Source of the DNA: Streptomyces sp. IMTB 2501
Lineage (GTDB): Bacteria; Actinomycetota; Actinomycetes; Streptomycetales; Streptomycetaceae
Reading direction: 5' to 3'
Assembly (NCBI RefSeq): GCF_001953885.1
Contig: NZ_MQUS01000019.1
Coordinates: forward strand, 134,776-174,091
Length of the DNA stretch: 39,316 nucleotides
A model generated the notes under the pieces. That model searched no databases. It was not told where the DNA came from and was given only the letters and a program-made list of their open reading frames with translations. The translations under genes and the position numbers were made by a program. This document shows, one piece after another, positions 24,354 to 34,863 of this stretch (the stretch's first letter is position 1; every line of letters begins with the position of its first letter).

Positions 24354-25181
24354 GTGGTCAGCCAGGAGCAGCGGCGGCGTCAGCTCGCCCGGGAGAAGTT
24401 CTTGCGGCAGCAGCAGCGGCGCACCAATGCGCGGCGCAAGGCCCGCGTGCGCAATTCCGTGATCGCGTCGGTACTGGGCGTGATCGTGATCGGGAGTGTC
24501 GCGCTGTACACGACCGATGTGCTGAAGGGCGACAACAAGAAGTCCAACACCGCCGCGGACGTCACGCCCAGCGCCACGCCGAGCAAGGCAGCGGACCCGT
24601 GCGCGAAGCCGGCGGCCGGCTCGGCACAGAAGCTGAGCTGGAAGAAGGAGCCGGCGACGACGATCGACGCGTCGGCCAAGTACACGATGAAGCTGGCCAC
24701 GACGTGCGGTGACATCGACATCGACCTGAAGACGGCGGCGGCCCCGCACACGGTGAACTCGTTCGACTTCCTGGCCGGCAAGGGCTTCTTCGACCACACC
24801 AAATGCCACCGGCTGACCACGACCGGCATCTATGTGCTGCAGTGCGGCGACCCGCAGGGCACCGGCATGGGCGGTCCCGGCTACACGCTCCCGGACGAGA
24901 ACCTGAAGGACAAGAGCCTGAAGGGCAACACGTACCCGGCGGGCACGGTGGCGATGGCCAACACCGGTCAGAAGCACACCGGCGGCAGCCAGTTCTTCCT
25001 CGTCTACAAGGACAGCCCGTTGCCGCCCCAGTACACCCCGTTCGGCACGGTCTCGGACGCGGGCATGAAGGTGCTGCAGAAGATCGCCGCCGCCGGCGCC
25101 CAGCCGGCCGACCCGTCCACGGGCAACACCGCTCCGAACGCGACCGTGGTGATCAACAAGGCGACGGTGACGAAGTCCTGA
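24354..25181 (+). CDS. Membrane-anchored cyclophilin-type peptidyl-prolyl isomerase
   Basis: This enzyme speeds cis-trans isomerisation of prolyl bonds in proteins outside the membrane. In the 275-aa protein a very basic, Gln-rich cytoplasmic N-terminus (about 1-33) precedes one membrane helix (SVIASVLGVIVIGSVALYT). A Ser/Thr/Pro linker follows, then the cyclophilin domain (about 105-270) with the catalytic Arg in CHRLTTTG and the GGSQFFLVYKD block. Cysteines in TTCGDIDID, KCHR and LQCGDP could form a disulfide. The start is GTG at 24354 with GGAGAG about 6-7 bases upstream. Its place between hisS and relA is conserved in the group. Confidence 0.95.
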   Translation: MVSQEQRRRQLAREKFLRQQQRRTNARRKARVRNSVIASVLGVIVIGSVALYTTDVLKGDNKKSNTAADVTPSATPSKAADPCAKPAAGSAQKLSWKKEPATTIDASAKYTMKLATTCGDIDIDLKTAAAPHTVNSFDFLAGKGFFDHTKCHRLTTTGIYVLQCGDPQGTGMGGPGYTLPDENLKDKSLKGNTYPAGTVAMANTGQKHTGGSQFFLVYKDSPLPPQYTPFGTVSDAGMKVLQKIAAAGAQPADPSTGNTAPNATVVINKATVTKS

Positions 25182-25285
25182 CACCGTCCTCAAACCCAAG
25201 ACGGCCAACTGCGGAATTTCGGTCGCGCTGGATGCGGACAGGCAACCCGCTGGTCGCCTATGTTGGCCGTGACGAAACTGTGGAC

Positions 25286-25318
25286 GATGCCCGGGGCGCC
25301 GAAGCCCCCGCAGGCATC
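25286..25318 (+). promoter_or_regulatory. Hairpin just upstream of the DUF349 ribosome site
   Basis: GATGCC / GGCATC (25286-25291, 25313-25318) encloses GGGGC / GCCCC with a 6-base loop. It ends 4-5 bases before the GGAGGAGG ribosome site. It could modulate translation or be incidental. Confidence 0.3.
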
Positions 25319-25334
25319 ATGTGGAGGAGGCGCT

Positions 25335-26564
25335 GTGAGCAGCGACCCGTGGGGCCGCGTCGACGAGACGGGGACCGTGTACGTGCGTACGGCCGACGGC
25401 GAGCAGGTCGTCGGATCCTGGGCGGCCGGCTCCCCTGAGGAGGCGCTGGCCTACTTCGAGCGCAAGTACGAGGGCCTGGTTGTCGAGATCGGCCTCCTCG
25501 AGAAGCGAGTACAGACCACCGACCTCTCGGCGAAGGACGCCCAGACCGCGATCGACCACCTGCGCGAGCAGGTGGACGCACACCACGCGGTCGGCGACCT
25601 GGACGCGCTCCGGGGGCGCCTGGACAAGCTCGTGGCGACCGTCGAGGCGCGTCGCGAGGAGCGCAAGCAGCAGCGGGCCAAGCAGTCCGACGAGGCCCGT
25701 AAGGCCAAGGAGGACCTGGTCATCGAGGCGGAGCAGCTGGCGCAGTCCGACCAGTGGCGCTCCGCCGGTGAGCGGCTGCGGTCGCTGGTGGACACCTGGA
25801 AGGGGCTGCCCCGGCTGGACCGCAAGTCCGACGACGAGCTGTGGCACCGCTTCTCGCACGCCCGGTCGGCCTTCTCCAAGCGGCGCAAGGCGCACTTCGC
25901 GCAGCTGGACGCGCAGCGCGAGGAGGCCCGCCGGACCAAGGAGCGGCTGGTCGCCGAGGCCGAGGCGCTGTCCGGTTCGACGGACTGGGGTCTGACCGCG
26001 GCCCGCTACCGCGAGCTGATGGCGCAGTGGAAGGCCGCGGGCCGCGCCCAGCGCGAGCATGAGGACGACCTGTGGAACCGCTTCCGCGGCGCCCAGGACG
26101 TGTTCTTCGCCGCCCGCAGCTCGGTGTTCGCCGAGCGGGACGCGGAGCAGTCGGAGAACCTGAAGCTGAAGGAGGAGCTGGCCGAGGAGGCCGAGAAGCT
26201 CCTGCCGATCGGCGATCTGAAGTCTGCGCGGGCCGCCTTCCGCTCGATCAACGAGCGCTGGGAGGCCATCGGCCACGTCCCGCGGGACGCGCGTCCGAAG
26301 GTCGAGGGCCGGATGCACACGGTCGAGCGGGCTCTCCAGGAGGCCGAGGAGGCCGAGTGGCGCCGGACGAACCCGGAGGCACGCGCGCGTGCCGAGGGTC
26401 TGACCGGTCAGCTGCAGGCCGCCGTGGACAAGCTGCGGGGTCAGATCGACCAGGCCCGCGCCCAGGGCAACAACGCCAAGGCCGACAAGCTGGAGCGCGA
26501 GCTGGAGGGCCGCCAGGCGCTCCTGGACCAGGCTCTGAAGGGCCTGCAGGAGTTCGGCGGCTAG
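25335..26564 (+). CDS. DUF349 coiled-coil protein
   Basis: This 409-aa, highly charged, mostly helical protein carries repeated DUF349 units. About three repeats are visible, each with a W-x-x-A/S-G or WKGLPR motif followed by DDELWHRF or EDDLWNRFR and an AxxxFxxRR-type segment. Strong coiled-coil segments occur near 50-140 and 340-400. No enzyme motif is seen, and the function of the family is unsettled. The start is GTG at 25335 with a strong GGAGGAGG. It is convergent with relA, and the pair is separated by a long palindromic terminator. Confidence 0.92.
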   Translation: MSSDPWGRVDETGTVYVRTADGEQVVGSWAAGSPEEALAYFERKYEGLVVEIGLLEKRVQTTDLSAKDAQTAIDHLREQVDAHHAVGDLDALRGRLDKLVATVEARREERKQQRAKQSDEARKAKEDLVIEAEQLAQSDQWRSAGERLRSLVDTWKGLPRLDRKSDDELWHRFSHARSAFSKRRKAHFAQLDAQREEARRTKERLVAEAEALSGSTDWGLTAARYRELMAQWKAAGRAQREHEDDLWNRFRGAQDVFFAARSSVFAERDAEQSENLKLKEELAEEAEKLLPIGDLKSARAAFRSINERWEAIGHVPRDARPKVEGRMHTVERALQEAEEAEWRRTNPEARARAEGLTGQLQAAVDKLRGQIDQARAQGNNAKADKLERELEGRQALLDQALKGLQEFGG

Positions 26565-26575
26565 TTCCCTCAGCA

Positions 26576-26621
26576 GTATGTGAAAGGGCCCCGTACGCGC
26601 GTACGGGGCCCTTTCACATAC
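26576..26621. terminator. 46-bp perfect palindrome, bidirectional terminator
   Basis: Two 23-bp arms (26576-26598 and 26599-26621) are exact reverse complements with no spacer, between the convergent DUF349 gene and relA. The centre is GTACGCGCGTAC. It is flanked by A-rich and T-rich steps (GAAAGGG / CCCTTTC), which suits termination in both directions. Confidence 0.9.
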
Positions 26622-26644
26622 GTCCTTACGGGTTACACGCGGCC

Positions 26645-29176
<2,532 letters not shown>

Positions 29177-29486
29177 GAGGGCTCCTCGTGCGCGATCCGG
29201 GTCCCCCGGTCAGGCTCCGGAGACCCCATGGTAGCGATCCTGCGGCTGGTCATCGCCTTCAGGCGGAAGTGAGGACCATTCACTGCTGAAACACGGGAGG
29301 CTCCCGCCTGATTCCGGGAGGTGGATTCCGGGTGCTTCGGGGGCGTGCGGGGGGTGACCTGGAAGTGGACGGCGACGGCCCGCGGAGGCCACCCGCACCC
29401 GGCGCCGCATGCCGTACAGGCGGTGTGGGCGGGAAACACAAAGCGGCCTACGGCGAAGCGCCGAGGCCGCTTGTGCAGCAATCCGC
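29177..29486 (-). promoter_or_regulatory. apt-relA intergenic region (310 bases)
   Basis: No credible gene is seen. The apt end holds a terminator hairpin. The relA end holds the relA ribosome site and a possible -10 (TACCAT, 29228-29233). At 29294-29320 three 6-base blocks CTCCCG, CGGGAG, CTCCCG (minus-strand order) could form either of two mutually exclusive small hairpins. Confidence 0.4.
29437..29475 (-). terminator. Terminator after apt
   Basis: A long hairpin (arms about 17 and 19 bases, two single-A bulges, loop of 3) begins 11 bases after the apt stop. On the minus strand it is followed by a T-rich stretch (TTTGTGTTT). It ends the yajC/secD-secF-apt transcript and separates it from relA. 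Confidence 0.8.
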
Positions 29487-30026
29487 TCAGACCTGGAGCA
29501 GCGCCTCCAGCGGCGCCCCGTCCAGGGCGGGCTCCAGCCGGGCCCGGCCCGCCAGGAAGCCCAGTTCCATCAGGACCGCAAGGCCGGAGACATCGGCACC
29601 GGCGCGCTGGATCAGCTGGATCGCGGCCTCGGCCGTACCCCCTGTGGCGAGGACGTCGTCCACGATCAGGACGCGGTCCCCCGCGGCCAGGTCCTCCGCG
29701 TGCACCTCGATCTCGGCCGAGCCGTACTCCAGGTCGTACGCCTGTCGCAGCGTCGTCCCGGGCAGCTTGCCCGCCTTGCGGACCGGGATGAAGCCGAGGC
29801 CCGCGCGCAGCGCGACCGGCGCGCCGAGGATGAAGCCCCGGGCCTCCAGGCCGACGACCTTGGTCGCGCCGGTGTTCGTGGCGATCCCGGCCAGCGCGTC
29901 GGTGAGCGCCGTGAACGCGGCCGGGTCCGCCAGCAACGGGGTGATGTCCTTGAACATCACGCCCGGCTCGGGGTAGTCCGCGACATCGCGGATACGGCTG
30001 AGCAGCAGCTCCTTGACGTCGGTCAT
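29487..30026 (-). CDS. apt: Adenine phosphoribosyltransferase
   Basis: Apt salvages adenine to AMP with PRPP. The 179-aa product has the adenine/loop segments DVADYPEPGVMFKDITPLL and GLEARGFILGAPVAL, and the PRPP-binding motif VLIVDDVLATGGTA. The ATG at 30026 overlaps the secF stop (ATGA), so it is translationally coupled to secF. Its place between secDF and relA is conserved in actinobacteria. Confidence 0.97.
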   Translation of the reverse strand: MTDVKELLLSRIRDVADYPEPGVMFKDITPLLADPAAFTALTDALAGIATNTGATKVVGLEARGFILGAPVALRAGLGFIPVRKAGKLPGTTLRQAYDLEYGSAEIEVHAEDLAAGDRVLIVDDVLATGGTAEAAIQLIQRAGADVSGLAVLMELGFLAGRARLEPALDGAPLEALLQV

Positions 30027-31129
30027 CGCCGCTTCCCGGAGGGTCGGCCGCGGCCCCGGCCGCGGGACGCGGGCTGGTTGCGGGGGCCCACGACGGCGGG
30101 GGCCGCGTCGGCGGGTTCGTCGTCGGCGGCGCGGTCCGCAGCGAGGTCCTCCTCGGCGGCGGCCTGGGCGCGCTTGGCCAGGACCCGCTTGGTGAGGGAC
30201 TTCATCGCCGGCTCTCGCTCCTTGAGATCGGCGACGAGCGGCGTGGCAATGAAGATCGAGGAGTAGGCACCGGCGGCGAGACCGACGAACAGCGACAGCG
30301 AGATGTCGTTCAGCGTGCCCGCGCCGAGGAAGCCGCCGCCGATGAACAGCAGGCCGGCCACCGGCAGCAGGGCGACCACGGTGGTGTTGATCGAGCGGAC
30401 CAGCGTGCCGTTGATCGACTGGTTGGCGATGTCGCTGTAGGTGAGGCGGGTCTGCCTGGTGATGTCCTTCGTCTGCTCCTTGAGGCTGTCGAAGACGACG
30501 ACCGTGTCGTAGAGCGAGTAACCGAGGATCGTCAGCAGACCGATGACCGTACCGGGGGTGACCTCGAAGCCGACCAGGGCGTAGATACCGGTCGTGATGG
30601 TGATGTCGTGGATCAGCGCGACCAGGGCCGCCACGGCCATGCGCCACTCGAAGGCGATGGCCAGGTAGATCACGACGAGCACCATGAAGATGCCCAGGCC
30701 CTCCCAGGCCTTGTTGGCGATCTGTTCACCCCAGCTCGGGCCGACCAGGTCGGCGGCGAGCTTCTCGGGGTTGAGGTTCAGGTCCTTGGCCAGCTCCTGC
30801 TTGATCTTGTCGGACTGGCCGGTGTCGATACCGGCGATCTGGATGCGCAGGCTGCCGTTGCCGAGCTTCTGCACGATCGCCTCATGGCCGGAGGCGTCCT
30901 TGGCGTACGTCTCCGCCTGGGCCACCGAGGTGCTCATCCTGGTCGGCGTGGTGAAGACCGCGCCGCCCTTGAACTCGATGCCCATGTTCAGGCCGCGCAC
31001 CGCCAGGCCGACGATGGCCGTGATGGTGATCAGGATGGAGACGCCGTACCAGATCTTGCGCTTGCCGACGAAGTCGTACGAGATCTCGCCGCGGTGCAGT
31101 CGAGCGCCGAGGTTGCCGAGTTTCGACAT
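30023..31129 (-). CDS. secF: Protein translocase subunit SecF
   Basis: SecF works with SecD to drive late steps of Sec export using the proton gradient. This 368-aa protein has an N-terminal membrane helix (KIWYGVSILITITAIVGLAV), then the conserved GLNMGIEFKGGAVF. An extracellular domain follows, then five membrane segments with the GYSLYDTVVVFDSLKEQT signature. The C-terminal tail (about 300-368) is long, charged and Arg/Ala/Asp-rich, and probably disordered in the cytoplasm. ATG, 3 bases after the secD stop; its stop overlaps the apt start. Confidence 0.97.
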   Translation of the reverse strand: MSKLGNLGARLHRGEISYDFVGKRKIWYGVSILITITAIVGLAVRGLNMGIEFKGGAVFTTPTRMSTSVAQAETYAKDASGHEAIVQKLGNGSLRIQIAGIDTGQSDKIKQELAKDLNLNPEKLAADLVGPSWGEQIANKAWEGLGIFMVLVVIYLAIAFEWRMAVAALVALIHDITITTGIYALVGFEVTPGTVIGLLTILGYSLYDTVVVFDSLKEQTKDITRQTRLTYSDIANQSINGTLVRSINTTVVALLPVAGLLFIGGGFLGAGTLNDISLSLFVGLAAGAYSSIFIATPLVADLKEREPAMKSLTKRVLAKRAQAAAEEDLAADRAADDEPADAAPAVVGPRNQPASRGRGRGRPSGKRR

Positions 31130-31132
31130 CGC

Positions 31133-32920
31133 TCAGGCCTCCTTCGGGTCGACAGAGCCGGCGACAGGACCGGCGGGACGGCGGGTGCGGCGCAGCGGCG
31201 GCTTGGCACCCAGGCTCTTCGGGTCGAGACCGGACCACTTGTGACCGCCTGCGAAGAACTTGCGGCGGGCGAGCAGCGTCATGAGCGGCTTGGTGAAGAG
31301 GAAGACGACGACCACGTCGAGGACGGTGGTCAGGCCGAGCGTGAACGCGAAGCCCTGGACCTTGCCGACGGTCACGATGAACAGGACGGCGGCCGCGAGG
31401 AACGACACGAAGTCGGAGACCAGGATGGTGCGCCGGGCGCGCGGCCAGGCCCGCTCGACGGCGGGGCGCAGCGAGCGGCCCTCGCGGATCTCGTCCCGGA
31501 TGCGTTCGAAGTACACGATGAACGAGTCCGCGGTGATACCGATGGCCACGATGGCACCGCAGACCGCCGGCAGGTTCAGCGCGAAGTGGATGGCCGGGCC
31601 GAGCAGCGACATGATCACGTAGGTGAGGATCGCAGAGACCAGCAGCGAAGCCATGGCGACGAGCGAGAGACCGCGGTAGTAGACCACCAGGTAGAGCACG
31701 ACCAGCCCGAGGCCGATCGCGCCGGCGAGCAGACCGGCGTGCAGCTGCTCACCGCCGAGCGCGGCGGTGACGGTGGTGACGGACTGCTCCTGGAAGGAGA
31801 GCGGCAGAGCGCCGTACGACAGCATGTTGGCGAGGCTCTGGGCGTCCTGCTGGGTGAAGCTGCCGGAGATCTCCGCCTGGCCACCGGTGATGGCCTGGCT
31901 CACGTACGGGCTGGAGACGACCTCGCCGTCGAGGACGATGCCGAACTCGTTCTGCGGGGCCTGGTTCTTCGCCAGCTGGCCGGTGACGTCCGCGAACTTC
32001 TTGGAACCGCTGGAGGTGAAGTTCATCACGACCTGCCAGCCGGAGGCACCCTGGGTGTCGAACCGGGCGGCGGCGTTCTTCACCTCGGTGCCGTCCACGG
32101 CGGCCGGGCCGAGCACGTACTTGTACCAGACCTTCTTGATCTGGCCGCAGGCCACCGTGGGGTCGCCGGGCTTGGCGGCGCCTCCGACCTTGGCCCGCTG
32201 GTCGGGCTTGGTGCAGTCCAGGGCGGCGTACTGGGCCTGCAGCTTGGCGGCCTCCGCGCTGGCGCCGGCGGAGGCCGACGGGGTGGCCTTCGGCGTGGAG
32301 CTGCCGGAGGCGGAGCCGCTCGGCGAGGGAGTGGAGCCGGCCTTCAGCGCGCCGGTGACGGCGCGGCCCTGGGAGGTCGCCGAGGCCTTGGGGGACGCGG
32401 TGGAGGACGAGGACGCCTTCTCCTTGGAGGAGGCGCTGTGGGAGGGGCTCGCGCTCGGCTTCGGCGAGGAGCTGCCGCTGGGGGAGGCGCTCGGCGACGG
32501 GCTCTGGGCGCCGGCGCCGCTGGGCTCGCTGGCCAGGACCGGGCGGAAGTACAGCTTCGCGGTGGTGCCGACCTGCTGCTGGGCCTCCTTGGAGTTGGTG
32601 CCCTTGGGGATGTTGACGATGATGTTGTCGTTCCCCTGGGTCTGCACCTCCGCCTCGGAGACGCCGAGGCCGTTGACACGGCGGTTCATGATGTCGACCG
32701 CGGTGTCCATGTTGGCCTTGTTGATCGCGGACCCCTGGTCGGCCTTCGCCTTGAGCGTGATGCTCGTACCACCGGCGAGGTCGATGCCCAGACGCGGAGT
32801 GGTGTTCCCGGACAGGAACATGCCTCCGGTGAGCGCCACGATGGCGATCAGGATGAGGGCCAGCGAGCGCCCTGGCTTGCTCTGGGCGCTCGCACTCCGG
32901 CCCCTCTTAGGTGCTGCCAC
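31133..32920 (-). CDS. secD: Protein translocase subunit SecD with Ser/Pro/Ala-rich insertion
   Basis: SecD pairs with SecF to pull proteins out of the Sec channel. In this 595-aa protein a first membrane helix (about 19-37) leads into the conserved TPRLGIDLAGGTSITL and the external P1 domain. That domain carries a low-complexity Ser/Pro/Ala/Gly/Lys insertion at about 131-224, then continues to five C-terminal membrane segments with AIGITADSFIVYFERIRDE. I chose GTG at 32920 (reading AAPKRGRSASAQSK) because GAGGGAG lies 9 bases upstream; an ATG at 32977 would add 19 residues without a clear ribosome site. A strong hairpin separates it from yajC. Confidence 0.95.
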   Translation of the reverse strand: MAAPKRGRSASAQSKPGRSLALILIAIVALTGGMFLSGNTTPRLGIDLAGGTSITLKAKADQGSAINKANMDTAVDIMNRRVNGLGVSEAEVQTQGNDNIIVNIPKGTNSKEAQQQVGTTAKLYFRPVLASEPSGAGAQSPSPSASPSGSSSPKPSASPSHSASSKEKASSSSTASPKASATSQGRAVTGALKAGSTPSPSGSASGSSTPKATPSASAGASAEAAKLQAQYAALDCTKPDQRAKVGGAAKPGDPTVACGQIKKVWYKYVLGPAAVDGTEVKNAAARFDTQGASGWQVVMNFTSSGSKKFADVTGQLAKNQAPQNEFGIVLDGEVVSSPYVSQAITGGQAEISGSFTQQDAQSLANMLSYGALPLSFQEQSVTTVTAALGGEQLHAGLLAGAIGLGLVVLYLVVYYRGLSLVAMASLLVSAILTYVIMSLLGPAIHFALNLPAVCGAIVAIGITADSFIVYFERIRDEIREGRSLRPAVERAWPRARRTILVSDFVSFLAAAVLFIVTVGKVQGFAFTLGLTTVLDVVVVFLFTKPLMTLLARRKFFAGGHKWSGLDPKSLGAKPPLRRTRRPAGPVAGSVDPKEA

Positions 32921-33006
32921 CTTCTCGTACTCCCTCTCGGGCCGCTCCGCGTTGGTCGGCGCGGTCGGCCATGACATGGTGTCGGGCTGCTCCGTACGGG
33001 AAACAG

Positions 33007-33060
33007 ACGCCCGGTGGTGCGCGGGGCGTGATTATGCCGCTTGGCGCACCACCGGGGCGT
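33007..33060 (-). terminator. Strong hairpin between yajC and secD
   Basis: Perfect 13-bp arms CCCGGTGGTGCGC (33010-33022) and GCGCACCACCGGG (33044-33056), extended by about 3 more pairs across one bulge, enclose a 21-base loop. It starts 3 bases after the yajC stop. On the minus strand it is followed by CTGTTTCCC. It probably terminates or attenuates transcription from yajC into secD. Confidence 0.65.
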
Positions 33061-33062
33061 GA

Positions 33063-33566
33063 CTACTTCGCGTCGGAGTCGCCGTCGGTCTTCTTCGGCT
33101 CGTCGTCCGCCTTGGCCTCGGCGGCCTCGGCCGCGTCGGTACCGTCCTCGCTGGCGTCCTTCTTACCGAGGTCGACGGCCTTGTCGTCGGAGGCGGCGGC
33201 AGCGGGCGAGTCGGACTCGTCGCTCTCGGTGAGGGAGGAGGCGTCGTCCGGGACGATGTCGGCGTCGGACTTCAGGTCGTGCTCGATGCCGTGGACGATG
33301 CGGTTGTACTCGTCGTCGGTGAGAACGGCGCCGATCGCGTTCTTGGCGAAGAGGAGTTCGACACCAGGGCCGGCGTCGAGGAGGACCGTGTCCTCGCCCA
33401 CCTCCTTGACCGTCGCGTACATCCCCCCGATCGTGCGGACACCGGAGCCGGGCTGCATCTCGTTCCGCATCTGGCTGGCCTGCTGCTGCTTCTTCTTGGC
33501 CGAACGTGTCATCAGGAACATGGCCGCGATGAGCACGATGAAGGGGAGAAGGGTAAAGGCATTCAC
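33063..33566 (-). CDS. yajC: Preprotein translocase subunit YajC
   Basis: YajC is a small partner of SecDF. This 167-aa form has one N-terminal membrane helix (TLLPFIVLIAAMFLMTR) followed by the conserved KKKQQQ and GSGVRTIGGMYATVKEV block. An acidic Asp/Ser/Ala/Lys-rich tail (about 105-167) makes it longer than the roughly 110 aa of E. coli YajC; such tails are common in actinobacteria. The start is GTG at 33566 (NAFTLLPFIV), with AAGGA about 11 bases upstream. It lies between ruvB and secD. Confidence 0.95.
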   Translation of the reverse strand: MNAFTLLPFIVLIAAMFLMTRSAKKKQQQASQMRNEMQPGSGVRTIGGMYATVKEVGEDTVLLDAGPGVELLFAKNAIGAVLTDDEYNRIVHGIEHDLKSDADIVPDDASSLTESDESDSPAAAASDDKAVDLGKKDASEDGTDAAEAAEAKADDEPKKTDGDSDAK

Positions 33567-33629
33567 GGGACGGAATTTCCTTCGCGCGACCGCGGCGGAG
33601 AGCGGCCTGTTGACGGGGGTGTGGTCGGC

Positions 33630-33647
33630 GCCGCCCGCAAGGGCGGC
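33630..33647 (-). terminator. GNRA-type hairpin in the ruvB-yajC gap
   Basis: GCCGCCC-GCAA-GGGCGGC on the plus strand is a perfect 7-bp stem with a 4-base loop (TTGC when read on the minus, transcribed strand). It lies 63 bases upstream of the yajC start and over 100 bases after the ruvB stop. It may be part of the yajC leader or a second stop signal for ruvB read-through. Confidence 0.35.
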
Positions 33648-33757
33648 ATCGGCGGAGTCTAAGCGAGTCCGCGCGCATGGAACAACGCTCAGCATGGCAC
33701 CTGGGTTCCTGCTCAGGCCAATGCCTCCGCCGTCACAGAGAGATCACGGCGCCATCA

Positions 33758-33775
33758 CGGGGCCGTCAGGCCCCG
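33758..33775 (-). terminator. Hairpin enclosing the ruvB stop codon
   Basis: CGGGGCC / GGCCCCG, 7 bp with a TGAC loop on the minus strand. The loop contains the ruvB TGA stop. No T-run follows. Confidence 0.45.
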
Positions 33776-34836
33776 AACAGATCTTGTTGTCCGTTTCCCC
33801 CGGTAACCGAGCGGGGCGGGGTCAGGCCCAGGTGCGCCCAGGCGGCCGGCGTGGCGACACGGCCTCGTGGCGTGCGGGCGAGGAGCCCCTCCCGCACGAG
33901 GAAGGGTTCGGCGACCTCCTCGACGGTCTCCCGCTCCTCCCCCACCGCGACGGCCAGCGTGGACAGGCCGACCGGGCCGCCGCCGAACAGCTTCAGCAGG
34001 GCTTCCAGGACCGCGCGGTCGAGTCGGTCGAGACCGCGGCCGTCGACCTCGTAGACGGCGAGGGCCGCCGCGGCGATCTCCCGGGTGATCAGGCCGTCCG
34101 CCTTGACCTGCGCATAGTCCCGGACACGGCGGAGCAGGCGGTTGGCGATCCGGGGTGTGCCCCGGGAGCGACCGGAGATCTCGGCGGCGCCGTCCGGCTC
34201 GATCTCGACGTCGAGCAGGTTCGCCGACCGGTGTACGACGCGCTCCAGCTCGTGCGGCTCGTAGAACTCCATGTGGGCGGTGAAGCCGAAGCGGTCGCGC
34301 AGCGGGGGCGGCAGCAGGCCCGCGCGCGTGGTCGCGCCGACCAGGGTGAACGGGGGCAGCTCCAGCGGGATCGCGGTGGCGCCGGGGCCCTTGCCGACGA
34401 TGACGTCGACGCGGAAGTCCTCCATCGCCATGTACAGCATCTCCTCGGCGGGCCGGGACATCCGGTGGATCTCGTCGAGGAAGAGGACCTCGCCCTCCTG
34501 GAGGGAGGAGAGGATCGCGGCGAGGTCGCCGGCGTGCTGGATGGCGGGGCCGGAGGTGATGCGGATGGGGGCGCCCATCTCGGCCGCGATGATCATCGAC
34601 AGGGTGGTCTTGCCGAGGCCGGGCGCACCGGAGAGCAGCACATGGTCGGCGGTGGCGCCCCGCGCGCGTGCGGCCCGCAGGACGAGGTCGAGCTGTTCGC
34701 GGACCTTCTCCTGGCCGATGAACTCGCCGAGGTCCTTGGGGCGCAGGGCGGCCTCGACGGCCTGGTCCTCCCGGTCGGCGGACGCACCGACGAGCCGCTC
34801 GGCGGCGGGGGTGTCGGTCGTGTCGTCCCAGTTCAT
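33766..34836 (-). CDS. ruvB: Holliday junction branch-migration ATPase RuvB
   Basis: RuvB is the hexameric AAA+ motor that moves Holliday junctions with RuvA. The 356-aa protein has Walker A GAPGLGKT at 70-77, Walker B FLDEIHRMSRPAEEMLYMAMED, the sensor GATTRAGLLPPPLRDRFG and the C-terminal winged helix (GLSTLAVAVGEERETVEEVAEPFL). The ATG lies 27 bases after the ruvA stop. It ends the ruvC-ruvA-ruvB unit and is followed by yajC after 199 bases. Confidence 0.98.
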   Translation of the reverse strand: MNWDDTTDTPAAERLVGASADREDQAVEAALRPKDLGEFIGQEKVREQLDLVLRAARARGATADHVLLSGAPGLGKTTLSMIIAAEMGAPIRITSGPAIQHAGDLAAILSSLQEGEVLFLDEIHRMSRPAEEMLYMAMEDFRVDVIVGKGPGATAIPLELPPFTLVGATTRAGLLPPPLRDRFGFTAHMEFYEPHELERVVHRSANLLDVEIEPDGAAEISGRSRGTPRIANRLLRRVRDYAQVKADGLITREIAAAALAVYEVDGRGLDRLDRAVLEALLKLFGGGPVGLSTLAVAVGEERETVEEVAEPFLVREGLLARTPRGRVATPAAWAHLGLTPPRSVTGGNGQQDLFGA

Positions 34837-34863
34837 GTGCAGAGCCTCGATCGTCGTGGGGGG

